Assembly: GCA_016748015.1 (NCBI GenBank)
Contig: JAAOMT010000664.1
Location: 1,161,322 to 1,225,321, forward strand
Origin: Geosiphon pyriformis
Lineage: Eukaryota; Glomeromycota; Glomeromycetes; Archaeosporales; Geosiphonaceae
Direction of reading: 5' to 3'
Length of the DNA stretch: 64,000 nucleotides
Below the pieces are notes generated by a model. It searched no databases, was not told the origin of the DNA, and saw only the letters and a list, made by a program, of their open reading frames with translations. This document shows, one piece after another, positions 50,293 to 61,724 of this stretch. The position numbers and the translations under genes are program-made. The stretch's first letter is position 1. Each line of letters starts with the position of its first letter.

Positions 50293-50440
50293 GTTGCTAC
50301 CAGAAACAGTCTTCAGATCTATGAAAAAAAAGTTATTAGAAAGAGAAATAGTAAGATAAACTAACAGAAAAAAAATAAAAAAAAACTTCTTTTCAGAAAA
50401 GTACTCTTTGAGAATTTTTTGGATGTAAGAAATTTTTTTA

Positions 50441-50959
50441 TATTTGTTGTTTAGTCAAATAAATAGTTAATTTTACAATATACATATTAAATAAAATTGC
50501 TTTTGGTGATTATAGTTTCTGTTAATATTTTTAAATTTTTTTAAAGTAATAATATAATATTCTTCTAAATAATAAGTGATTTTTTTCTATAGTTTTAATA
50601 GGTGTTATTTTTGTAAATTTTTAGAGTGTTTTGTTTTTATAGATTTTATAATTTTATAGAAAGCACCAAATATTATGAGTAAACTTAATAAGATATTATG
50701 ATAATATTTAATGCTTTGAATTTAAGTAAGAAAGCTATAAAGTTTTTTTTTGAATATATAAAAAATATATTAAGATGTATTAGTCTTTAAGAATTTTTGC
50801 TATATATAAATTTACTCATAAAATTATTTGATTATAAGGCACAAAAATACATTTTTGGTAGTTTACAGTATTATTAATAAAAATTTAAGATATTAATTAA
50901 CATAAAATTATCTTTATAATTTCTATTATTAATTAGTATATATTTTTATTTTAATTTAT
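50441..50959. other. AT-rich spacer between head-to-head LINEs
   Basis: No gene or clear element is seen. It separates the 5' end of LINE copy 2 (minus) from the 5' end of LINE copy 3 (plus). Confidence 0.5.
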
Positions 50960-51101
50960 TACTAAAAAAAAACTTTTTTCTCTCCTTTGTCCCAAATTTC
51001 CAAAAAAAAGTTAGAAATTTTAAAAAAAGTTTTTTTTGTTTTTTACTGTTATATATCTCAATATTTCACAAAAACTTAACCTTTTGTTATTAAATTGATG
51101 A

Positions 51102-51920
51102 TATTACAGTTCAAGAATTTAATAGGAATTATAAATAATATAAATTAGCCAATTATAAAATAGCACAGCAACAATTTATAAAAAATAATAATTTACAAAT
51201 AACAGCAAGCACTATTGTACAATAGCAGCAAGTACTATTGTACAAAAGCAGCAAGCATTATTTTACAATAGCAGTAAGCATTATTTATAAATAATGAAAA
51301 TAGAGTATTACAAGACATTATTTTGTAAAACAATAATTATATATATATATAATAGTTTTTAATGATGAAGAAAAACAGCTTCAACTAGAAGCAATAAATA
51401 TCTAAATAAAATCTTATTCAAAAAGAATTAATAAAAAAAAATAATAAATTGAATGAACATCACAATTATGAGATTAACAATAGAATTCACATACTCTCTC
51501 TAACAAATAAAACTATTATTCCATCTTTGAACTCTTTGGAAGAATAATTTCTGATCAAGATTATTTATGTAATTACTAATTAAATTGAAAAAGCTTTGTT
51601 ATATACTTAAGGAAATCACGAAAAAGCCATTAACATTCCATGTTTCTAAATTAGAGAAATACATTAGACAATTGCAAAAATAGCCTCAGAGAAAACCCCA
51701 GACAGTAGGTAGATTTCAGATTAGCCTCTGAGAAAAAGTACACAACATACAAAGACAACTAGAATTAAAGAAAAGACTTACATTACAACATCAAGAGAAA
51801 ATTTTCAGTACATCATTATTAATATTCAACACATAAAAATTAAGAAACTCATAAGAAACTAATTGCAATTAAAATGGAAGATCAACAATTAAAATATACC
51901 AAGAAAACACTCCTGTAATA
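51102..51920. repeat. Solo LTR inside LINE copy 3
   Basis: 819 bp with ends TATTACAG and CTGTAATA, which are perfect inverted repeats of 8 bp. It is similar over its length to 12658-13474, and its right part matches 1-221. It interrupts the LINE 5' region. Flanking ATGA (51098-51101) and ATAA (51921-51924) could be a target duplication with one G-to-A change, but this is weak. Confidence 0.72.
51207..51300. repeat. Tandem repeat of about 25 bp inside the solo LTR
   Basis: Four imperfect units of the form cagcaagcactattgtacaa(ta). They are not obvious in the older copy at 12658-13474, where the corresponding stretch (about 12740-12800) is heavily mutated. Confidence 0.6.
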
Positions 51921-52815
51921 ATAACTACTATAAGTGGTTTTAGTGCTAAAAAAAAGTCAACCAAAGTTTTGGTTTCTGGTTTGGTCAATGAAAACTTGTC
52001 TTAAAATCAAAAAGCCTTCTTTAAAAATATGAAACATTTAAGTAATAAAAAAAATTTGAGTTTTAGTAAATTTAGTTATGCTCTGGATTAGTTTATTAAT
52101 ATGAACATAGATAAAAATACTTCTTTGGTGATTTTTCTTGGTGTAAATACTGACTATGGGTGCTAATAACAAAAGTAAAAAAAATTGAAATCAAAGATAA
52201 ATATTCCTAAAGCTAAGTAGTTCAATACTGACATTATAATTGGCTTTCTAATTGAATCTCTTATTTATAATATGAATAATAATAATAAGATTTCTTTTTT
52301 TTTCATTTCTTTATTTTTTTGAACAGGAAGTAAGTCAATTCTAAAATTGTTAAGACACAAGTGGAAGTGTTAATCAAAAAATCTTTTGTCTTGGATATTA
52401 ATCTCTCAGCAATAGAAAACAAATCTATAATAGCAAAAACTTAGTACATTAGAAAAAATTTTTCGATAATCAATGGTTTTAAAGGAGCCACTACTTTCTC
52501 AAAATTTGAAAAAATTATTAGATCAACATTTATATTAGAGAAAAACATGAACAAAGCTGTATTATTGGCCAAAAAAAAAAATCAAAATAAACAACAATTT
52601 TAAGAACAAAAAATTTTTTTAGATTTAACTGTAATGATAAAAAAAATTCTTATGAATATATCAAAAAAAATAATTGTCACTGTTCTCTTTAAGTTTAGTC
52701 AAATAATGTTGATCTAATTACAATTATACAGACTGTAATAAAATTTACCAAATTGAATCAAACAGATTAATTGGCAGCAAGATGGTCATTTTTAATTGGA
52801 AAAAATTCTGTACAT

Positions 52816-53794
52816 TGTTACCAGAGGTTTTTGGTCTCTTTTCTTAAATGTTGTTTATGTTTGTTTGCTGTGAATTCACGTTTTTTGGATGTGGTTGAAC
52901 CTCCAGTAACTGAATTTATCTTCAAATTATCTCCTATAATTTGAATTGCTGGGCTTATAGTGGAATGGCCAATTCCATGCCAGTTACTTGACTGTAGTTA
53001 CATTGTAGTAAACGTCAACTTTTTCTCAGGAATTGCTTGTCTGGAAGCTCACTAAAAATGTGTAGTTACTTTGCTGTGAAAGTCAACTCTTTTACAGGAA
53101 TCTTGTCTGTAGGCTATCTTAATAATTGTAATAAAAAAAGAACAGAAAAATAAAAGAAATGTAAAAGAAATAGGATTTTATCAAAGGAAACGTTTTCTAT
53201 CCAGGTCTAGAGTCACTAACAGTTTACTGAAATTGGTAGCTAATCAATTTCAAAATGTTAGTTGGATTTTGAGGATTTTCTAAGTGCAATAATTAAAGAA
53301 TTTGGTTTTTCAAATTATTTGATATTTATTTCTTTTTGTGTGTATAAGAATGGTTCTAAGTGATAAATCTAAAGTAAAATACATTTTCTTGAAAAAAGAA
53401 GCTCTTCTTTTATACAACTTGTCGTAACACTATTTTATGAACTTGAACTTTGCTATTTTCTACAATTTCGCTGAACTAAAGATACATTTCGGTGAACTAC
53501 AAGTTATTTCTGCAAACTATTAGATATTTCAGTGAACTATCAATTATTTTGGCAAATTTCTACAAATTTTGGTGAACTTTTTAAATGTTACATAGTTTGG
53601 GATATTGCATGATTAATCATCACAATTAGGTTATATTTATGTTATGTGCAAATTGGGTTATTAATTAAATGATAATTTCGGACATTCTGCTAATGTAATA
53701 AGTAATAATTTGAATGATAATATATGCTAATTAATGATAGGAATTATAAAAATAATTTCATGCTAAATAATATCTCCAATTTTGTCTGGTAACA
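52816..53794 (-). repeat. LTR (3' LTR on the minus strand)
   Basis: 979 bp with perfect 10 bp inverted ends TGTTACCAGA and TCTGGTAACA. It has exactly the same length as the other LTR. Confidence 0.93.
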
Positions 53795-54839
53795 TAACCT
53801 CCTTCTCAAGACTGAACTCTGTCAAAGTCTAAGTACTGTCTGTAATTTCCAGATAATAATCCAAAATTATTGAAGAAATTTGGTCTGAAAATTGTTGAAA
53901 TTTCAGTTCTGTGAGCTTTCCAATGTATTGAATCTTTAAAGGTTGTAAAATTGGGTTTTGTAGAACGTTTTCACAGGTGTGAAATAGGTCATAAAGTCTA
54001 AGAGCAGCTCTTAGTTTATAGTGGCTGTTTGTAAATCCAGCTGTTGTCTTAAATTCATTGTGGAGTTGTTTCTGAATAGCTTCTTTTGTGAGATTTGCTG
54101 CTGTAAGCTCCAGTTTTTGTTCGTGAAGTGTTTTTCCAATGTAGAAATATCTATATATTGGGGGGTATTTGCTGTTTTCTTCATTAAAACACAGTTAAAG
54201 TTTTTGTTAAATAGTAGCATTTAGTGGAATACTAATAGGGGTGAGCAATAAGTTTTCCCTTAAAACAAGCTTCAAAAGTTCTGGTAAATAAATTCCAGAA
54301 TAACTTCTTGTGTTCTTTCTATAAGGGTAATACTTTCATGAATTTGGGGTTAGATTTATAACTATTTTTGTTTGGGTATAATTAATATGTTTTCCAGTAA
54401 TAGTAATGGATAATTCGGGTATTGTTTTTAAAGCTAACATTAATTTTTGAGATAACTGTTGAATATTTTGAGAGATAGTCATTATAATGAAATTGGAAAA
54501 ATAAAATTGAAATTATTTTTGGTATGTGAGTTTTTTATGTTATTTTTGTTTTTTAGCATGCTTTGTTTTGTTTTTGTTGTGACATTTTTTCTAAATTATA
54601 AGGGAATAACTATAGTAAAATTGAATTTAAGTGTTCAAGTTGGGGGGTTGTTTAATAACAACTATTGGTTCTAAGTTTTGGAGAATATCTTCAGGATTGA
54701 TTAAAGAAAAATGTATACCAATTTGTGGAATTAATGGTTCAGGATTGTTTCTGGAATTATAGTGTTTCAAATGATCTCCATGTGTAACTTTTGCTAAGAT
54801 TTTGTTATCAAGGCTTAGCTTGTATGATCCATTGCCTAG
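53795..54839 (-). other. 3' untranslated part of the gypsy element
   Basis: Between the integrase frame and the 3' LTR. It contains the purine tract next to the LTR (about 53799-53812). The open frames here show no domain, so a further small ORF is not supported. Confidence 0.4.
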
Positions 54840-55802
54840 AACTTTATGAATAAAGAATGGCCCATCTCATTTATTTTCAAATTTTCCACTCCATTGTTTT
54901 TCAGCTTTAATTCTGTGTAAGAAAACTTTGTTTCCAACTTTAAATTTATTGGTGACTGGAGACAATTTGTTGTCATGCCATTCTTTTTGTTGAGCTTGAG
55001 AGTGTTCAATATGGGTGGCTGTTATTCATCATTTTTTTTCCAACGTGCTAAGCAGAATGTAGGCTCTTCATTGAAGTGTTTCCTGGAAATTGTTTTTATC
55101 AATTGGTTGTGCTGAGTATATTTCTACTGTGAAACTAATTGGTAACATTGCTGTCCTTCTGTAAGTTAAATCAAATGCTATGTGTTTTGTGGTATCTTGT
55201 TTTAGTGTTTTGTATGCTAGTAACATTAATGGAATAAAGATATCTCATTTTTGCTCAAAATCAGTTGAGACTTTGGCTAATAACTCACACAATGTTCTGT
55301 TAAAATGTTCCACAAGTCCATTTGTCTGTGGATGGTAGGGTGAAGACAGAGGTTTTTTGACATTGAATCGTTCACAGATTTCTTGAATTAGATTGTTCAT
55401 GAAATGTGTTCCTTGATTGGATAAAAGTTCAATTGGACATCTATGTCTACAAATAATGTCTTTATAGATGAAATTTGTTACTGATTTTGCATTTGCTCAT
55501 TGAATGGCTCTGGCTTCAGGCCATTTAGTGAGATAGTTTACGGCTACTGCAATATAACGGTTTCCTTGGTTTGTGATAGGTAGTGGTCTGACTAAATCAA
55601 TACCAACTCGGTCAAAAGGCTGTCCAACTTTAATTGGGTTTAAAGGTTCTGTAGGGCAAGTTCCTTCTCTTCTTTGACAACTATTACAAGACTTAACATA
55701 TTCATGAATGTTTTTTCTTATTTGAGGCCAAAAGTAATATTCTTGTGTTTTTTGAGTGGTGCTGTCTTTTCCTAGATGTGCTGATGAAAGGTTTGAGTGC
55801 AT
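54840..55802 (-). pseudogene. gypsy integrase
   Basis: The zinc-binding part is AHLGKDSTTQKTQEYYFWP with HEYVKSCNSCQRR. The core domain has GIDLVRPLP (first Asp), LLSNQGTHF, where the second catalytic Asp is now Asn, and LVEHFNRTL (Glu). A stop follows ARAIQ at 55497. The C-terminal part extends to about 54840. Confidence 0.8.
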
Positions 55803-55899
55803 GTTATATAAAATAGTTTCTTTTTCATGTTCTTGTATTAATTTGAGCAGACTGTCTGGGTTTCTGAAGTTTTGATAATAAATAATATTGTTGTATAAG

Positions 55900-57732
55900 A
55901 AGTATTGTTTGGCTTGTTATTGTAACTGACGTTTTTCATCTGGGGACCAATCTGTTGAGATTGTTAATGTTTTCAGATATTGTTTAAGATTGTTGTAGTT
56001 TTTAGGGTTTATTGTTTGTTGATTTGTTGCTGTTAATTTGAATGGGTGTTGGTTCTGTTTTCTAATCTTGCCTCATTCTTAAGAGACAATCAATGTTGGC
56101 ATGGAGTTTTTCTGGTTTGTGGTGTACAATATATTGGTAGTTGGCTAAAAATCCTGTCCATCGGGTTTGTTTTGCGTTCAGTTGGGTGTTTTTGTTCTGA
56201 AGCCATTTGAGCCTAATATTATCAGTGATAATATCGAATTTTTTAGGTCTGAGATAAAGATTAAAGTGGTGTAAGGCCCAAATTACAGCTGCTGTTTCTA
56301 GTTCTGTGGCAAGGTAGTTTTTTTTGGCTGGTTTTAATGTTCTGCTAGCATAAGCAATTACTCACTCATTTCCATTGTTATTTAATTGTGATAAGATGGC
56401 ACTAAAGGCAGTGTAAGAAGCATCTGTAGCTAGTCAAAATTGGTTACTGAAGTCTGGATAGGCAAAAATTGGAGCTGTTGTCAGCTTTTCCTTGAGAATT
56501 TCAAAAGCTTTTTGGTGTTTTTTCATCTATTTGTATTTGTCGTTTTTAGTAGTGAACTAGTTGAGGGGTTTTGCAATTTCTGAGAATTCTTTGATGAATT
56601 TTTGGTAATAGGAAGCTAATCCAATAAATCCTCTCAATTCTGTGGTATTTCATGGAGTCTTGAAGTTTTTGACAGTACTGATTTTTCTGGGGTCTGGTTT
56701 AATTCCATCTTTGCTCATAATGTGGCCAAGAAAGGCCAAACTCGTTTTTCTGAAGTAGCATTTTTCGATGTTCAGTTTCAATCCTGTTTTCTGTAATCGT
56801 TGAAAAACTTCTTGCAGGTGTTTTAAGTATAATTCAAAAAATGGTGAATAAACATCAGTATTATTGAGATAGACAACTACTGATTTCCAAAGGAGGTCTT
56901 TGTAAACAACATCCATGAGTCTTTAAAATGTTGCTGGTGCATTGCATAATCCAAAAGACATTACGTTGAACTTGTAATTTCCTTCTTGAATGGTGAATGT
57001 TGTTTTGGAGTGATCTTTGGAATTCATGGCAACTTGCCAGTATTTGCTCTCTAAATTTAATATTAAAAAGTATTTGGACTTTCCAAGGGCATCCAACATG
57101 TCATCAATTTGGAAAAGAGAGTAGGCATTTCCAATGGTGATGCTGTTAAGCTGTCAATAATCAACACAAAATTGTATCTTTCCATTTTTCTTTTTAACTA
57201 GGACTACAGGTAAGGCCCATGGATTCATTGATGGTTGAATAAGCCCATTGTTAAGCATCCGTTGTATTTCTTCTCTAATAAATTGGTGGCTTTTTGGAGC
57301 AACTCGGTAGGTTTGTTGTCGTCTTGGTTTGGCATTTTCTGTATAGATTTGGTGTTGAACCAAATTGGTTCTTCCTAAGTCATTGTTGTTTTCAGCAAAA
57401 ATATCAGCAAATTCTGCAATTAGCTCTTTGAGCTGGTTCTGTTGTTGTGATTCAAGTTGTCTCATGTTGATTCGAGATAGTTTTTCCATGACAACATGGT
57501 AGTTTTCAGAGCTGGGGTTTGGGTTAATTTTTGGTAGTGAATGTCCAATGATTTCCAAAAAATTGGAAACTGTTTGGGGTAGTTTTTGTTGAAAGATGTT
57601 ATTGTGAATGACTCCAATTTCTAAGTTATTTAATAAAACTATGAGATAATTGTTGGAATTGTAAAAAGTAACTCGGACTTTCTTTGTTCCTTCTAGAATA
57701 TAAATGTTTAGGATCGAGATATTATGTTCCAA
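55900..57732 (-). pseudogene. gypsy reverse transcriptase and RNase H
   Basis: RT starts in 57732-57154 (LKELIAEFADIFAENN, LPVVLVKKKNGKIQFCVDY) and continues past stops. In 56916-56650 it has VVVYLNNTDVYS, where the catalytic YxDD pair is now NN, and KCYFRKTSLAFLGHIMSKDG. RNase H follows to about 56200 (segments such as ELETAAVIWALHHFN read through the sequence near 56320-56270). It cannot be active. Confidence 0.8.
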
Positions 57733-57957
57733 GCAGACTTGTTCATTGGATTCAAAAATTTATTGTGTGGTTGTTGGCTTTGGGCAGGTATAGATTTCTG
57801 GATGTTCCCCAAAGAATGAAATAGTAATTGGTTGTGGAAGTCGTAAAATCTGGTGAGATTCACTTTGTTCATTAAGAGCTATGTTTATTGGAACTGTGAA
57901 TCGTCCAGTTGAACCAAAACCATTGGTTTTTCTTTCACTTTTTCCCAATTGTTCTCT

Positions 57958-58488
57958 TTAACTGACTAATTGTAAACCTGAAATGTTGATTAAGAGTAAA
58001 TAAATAGTTTGAGCAATTTTTTCAGCATGTTCAATCTGAAAAGGTTTATCAGTTTCATTTTGTAATATGATTGTAATGTCTTCTGTATATCCAGCATCTA
58101 TGATTCCTCCTTTAACATTGATTCCTTTGCTTGCCAATGATGATTGTGAAGTGATTTGGACCATTGCTCCTGATGAGATTTCAAGGGCAATTTTGAGATT
58201 AATCTTGGTAAGAGAATTTGGTTGAAAAACCAAAGTGTCTTTTCCTGGATATTGTAGATTGTATCCAGCATCAATTTCATGTGCTTTTTCAGGCTTTATT
58301 TCTTGTTCATTGTTGTTAAAGTATTTGAGCTGTAAAGCAGGCTGACTTTTAATAAGATAGATAGATGTCGTTTCAATTTCTTCCATTGCTTTAGGTTCAC
58401 CAAATTCGATTTCATATTTGTTACTTTTGCTGGATAATGGAATGCTAAGGGCATAGCATTTAGAACACCATTGTTTATCACAAGGCAT
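57958..58488 (-). pseudogene. gypsy-encoded dUTPase domain
   Basis: 176 codons with the trimeric dUTPase motifs in order: EIDAGYNLQYP (motif 1), QITSQSSLASKGI (motif 2), GGIIDAGYTEDITIIL (motif 3), DKPFQIEHAEKIAQTI (motif 4 region). The enzyme hydrolyses dUTP to dUMP and pyrophosphate and keeps uracil out of DNA. Some family-typical residues are changed (Asn in motif 1 where Asp is usual, Gln in motif 2 where Arg is usual), both explicable by G-to-A changes. The Gly-rich motif 5 expected between this frame and RT is not clear. Confidence 0.82.
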
Positions 58489-58489
58489 T

Positions 58490-59342
58490 ATGCATTCCTC
58501 ACATTTATTTGCTCTAGCTGTTGAGCTTAAGCTTCTTTGGTTGGGTAGGTGTGACTTGCGATTTAATGGTACATTTCTACTTCATCTTTATAATCGAATC
58601 CAGCTAATTCCAAAGTATATTCAATATATTCAGTTTCTTTCATTTGAAGGACATCTTTGGTTTCTCCGTTAATTAAAACCATGGCAAGTTCATAGATCAT
58701 TTTGGCGTTATGGAGGTAATAATAGAGTTTGTTGAGGGTACTATTGTATGCAACATTGAAAGGTGTTCCATGTTTTACCTTTTCTGCAATAGAAAGAGCA
58801 TATTGGCAAGTTTAATCACAGACTCTTCCTCTAAATGTGACATTAATTCAGTTACATTCATCGGGAAGCTGCTTTCCACAAGTAAGACAGGGTGTTTTAT
58901 CTCATTTTCTGCTTCTTTTGATCAAGTGGTCCCATTATTCTCGATGGCAGGCATTGCAGTAGTAGCAGATATGACTTTCATATTCTTTCTCAGGTGAAAT
59001 ACAAGCTCCCATTAACAATAGTTTCTTGTGGCAGTCCTTATATTTAAGGGGAATATAGAGGCATTGTTTCCTTGGTTTAGGCTTTGAGTAAGGGATATTC
59101 CATCCAGAGGTTTCAGGTTCAGAGTGTGGAGTAAAATGTTCTTGTTCAGTTTCCTTGGCCCAATTGGATGTTGATTCAAGAGCCATGAATGTTTTGATTA
59201 TTGGTTTTTCTTCTTCTGGTTTGAATTCAAAAGCTGGGGCTTTTTCAGAGTATTTGTTGAATATACCACAAGTGGCAGGTACTCGGGCATGTTGTCTTTG
59301 GTAAGAGATTTGTAGCTCTTGGGTTTCCCAGTCTAATTTCAC
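58490..59342 (-). pseudogene. Cys/His-rich segment between protease and dUTPase
   Basis: The frame 59342-58935 ends in HICYYCNACHRE. Past two stops it continues with TPCLTCGKQLPDEC. The pairs C-x2-C-x2-C-H and C-x2-C suggest a zinc-binding module of a kind I cannot assign to a standard gypsy domain. A further long charged stretch (YEYTLELAGFDYKDE-like) leads to the dUTPase. Confidence 0.5.
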
Positions 59343-59513
59343 ATTGGCTTTTTGAAGCCAGTCATTTTCGATAAGAGCTTAATACTGAGGAGCATCTATT
59401 ACAAGAACTTTGACTGGAATAGTGATTCCATCAAGAGTGAACAGAAAATTGTCAATTTCTCCCACTGGAGTTTTTTTCATGTCATCAGCAGTGACAATTA
59501 CTGTTTGAGCTGG

Positions 59514-59912
59514 TTAGTCAACATTTCTCTTTAACTGTTGCATCAACTGGTAAGTAATAATACTTCCAGCAGATCCATTGTTTAGGATTAAACAAATTGT
59601 CTTTCCTTTAACTTTAGCTTTAGTATACATAGCTGTAATTGCTTTCTGTTCATTTGCAACAGCATTACTGAGTAGAAATGATGATTCATTGGCTTTGAAC
59701 TTGAAAGAAAAGATATTAGAGAGATTGGCATTTTCAGCAATTTTGGCTGGTAGAATAGTGGTATGATTATGAGAAAAATTTTGTTGTTGTGCTGCAGCTC
59801 TACCTTCCGAGAGTACAGTATAGTGAAAATCCTGTTCTTCTGGCATTGTTAAATAACTGGGTTGAGTATAATAGTGGTTGGGTTTTGGTTGAGTGGAATT
59901 TTGGGAAACCAA
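59514..59912 (-). pseudogene. gypsy aspartic protease region
   Basis: 132 codons. The active-site segment reads CLILNNGSAGSIIT, whereas retroelement proteases have a D-S/T-G triad, so the catalytic Asp is lost. The preceding residues are Gln/Asn-rich linker from the end of gag. Confidence 0.75.
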
Positions 59913-60179
59913 TTAGTTGTTTGAACTAATTCTATTGTTGTTTACTTGGTATCAGTTTTGTGGTGTAAATTGATTTTGTGTAATCAATCTTCAAGCAGGT
60001 ACCTAATAATGTTGTGTGGGTGGTTGTTGGTATTGCTGTTGGATTGGCTGTGGGGCAGGCTGATAATAATTATTTTGGTATTAAGGTCTTGGTGGATAGT
60101 AAGCTGGTGGTGGAGGTTGATAATAAGATTGCTGTAGTAAAGGGTAATATTGATTATTCCTCTGTTGTTGGTCTCATTG

Positions 60180-61723
60180 CAATTTTCTACAATCGCATTT
60201 CCAGTGTCCTAGAATTCCACAATAATGACAATTTTGGATTTGGTTGTTGGATGATGGTCCGAAGTTGTTTTGATTGCATTGTTGTGGGGGTTGGTATCTT
60301 TGTGGTTGTTGTGATTGCTGCAGCTACTGTTGTTGCTGTTGGTTGGTGAAGTAGTTTTCGACTTTCTTGGTTAATTGGTCAATCTTTTTTTCAGCTGCTG
60401 AGCTAGTTTCTCCAATAACAAGATTAACAAGTTTGGTACAGTTGGCTTTTTCTATAGTCATTTCATAGTTTTTTGCCTGTTAAATAGCAGTGACTAAATC
60501 TTCTGGTACATGTGAGCAAACTTTCTTGATAAGTTTGTCTTTTAGTCCAGCAATGAATTAGTCCAAGATTTGTGCATTGAAGTAGTATTCATTGGTTTCC
60601 AATTGGTGAATCCTTCTAAGCAGTTTGTTGAATTTCCCAAGATAGGTCATAACTGATTCACTTGGTTCTTGCTTGATATTTTGGAACCAATTTCGAAGGG
60701 TAATAGAAGTGTTATTGTCAGTAAACTGTTCTAAAAAAGCAGTTTTGAATGCTTTCTAGTATTCTGGTGGAGCTTCCAAGTTTTCAAACCATTCATCAGC
60801 TGTTCCTTGTAAGAAGTATGAAATTGCTTTTAACATTCTGGCAGCATTCCAACCATTTGCATCTCCTGCTTTTAAGACTTTGTCAAGCTATTCTTGAGGA
60901 CTGGTTTTGCTGTCTTCTCTTGTGAACTTAGGGATTTTTGCAATATATGTGGAGGCCATTTCTTCTTTGTTTTCTGAGTCTTCTGTTTCTTGTTTTGCTT
61001 CAGTTTCTTTGCTTTCCAAACTTTCTGAATGATTACTTTCATTTTCCTGTAGGTAATCAAGAAGGTAGTGCTAATTGAGATTGGTTCTTGTTGTTGAATA
61101 GGGCTTTTGGGTGACTGAAAATCTTCTATTCTTAAAAATCAAATAAAAGGTGAATTTGGTGTTTGTGGTTGAGCAAGTGAAATTGGAAATAGTGTGATAG
61201 AAAGTGGTAATTTGATGTTGGTTCTTTGTTTAGGTGTTTGCAAGTGTTTGGCAGTTGTCTTTGTCAATATTGGAGTGTTTGGAGTGGTTTTTGAGTGTTG
61301 TTTTGCTTTTTATTTGCCTTTGTTGCTTGTTTTTGTTTCTGATTCAGAGTCAAAAGAGTATTTGGACTGCACTGGATATTTTTCTTCACAATACTTGATA
61401 ATGTTATAATTGAGTTCTTAAAAGTAGGTGGCAAGTGTTTCACTGTTAAGGTCTTCAGTTCCTAATCATGAATAGTGCACTAAATTATTGTAGAGATTGC
61501 TTCTAACTTCTGAAATGTTGTAATTTCTAAGAAGATAATTGTTGATATGATTTTCAATATATAGGTAAAATGTTCTCTTGACAATTTCAATTTCGTCTGG
61601 AATGTTGAATCTTTGTTTGCAATAGGTGTAAATTGACTGGTAATACTCTAGAGTTGCTGTGTTTGGTGTGGTTGCCACTTTGAATTTTGTTGTTGCTGTG
61701 TTATTTCCATGAGAGAGCACCAA
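60180..61723 (-). pseudogene. gypsy gag (capsid and zinc knuckle)
   Basis: The first Met frame 61723-61466 directly follows the PBS. A capsid-like region follows in about 60850-60480 (SYFLQGTADEWFENLEAPPEY, then WFQNIKQEPSES, LGKFNKLLRRIHQLE, KVCSHVPEDLV). A Gln-rich stretch (about 60360-60290) precedes the zinc knuckle CHYCGILGHWKCDC (about 60220-60180; C-x2-C-x4-H-x4-C). In-frame stops near 60757, 60557 and 60480 break it. The Gln/Pro/Tyr-rich tail reaches about 59950. Confidence 0.8.
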
Positions 61724-61724
61724 A

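Larger units (their letters stand above)
43673..50440 (-). mobile_element. Decayed LINE, copy 2
   Basis: About 6.8 kb on the minus strand, collinear with copy 1. It covers leader, ORF1 from 50292 (MYKKKAPKNIFYG), ORF2 endonuclease, RT with FVDDTIWIG, RNase H (YMDNSLKELGSVDV, LDSQAALNAC) and the zinc motif CLHCSKVEFSDHVFTYC. The 3' end (atgagttt at 43673) corresponds to the 3' end of copy 1 (atgagtaa at 2778). The poly(A) tail has eroded to an interrupted T-rich run. It has more stops and higher A+T than copy 1, so it is older or more strongly mutated. Confidence 0.85.

Noticed and set aside
59946-60349. Plus-strand Val/Gly-rich open frames
   Set aside because: They are antisense to the Gln/Pro/Tyr-rich gag tail and the zinc knuckle.
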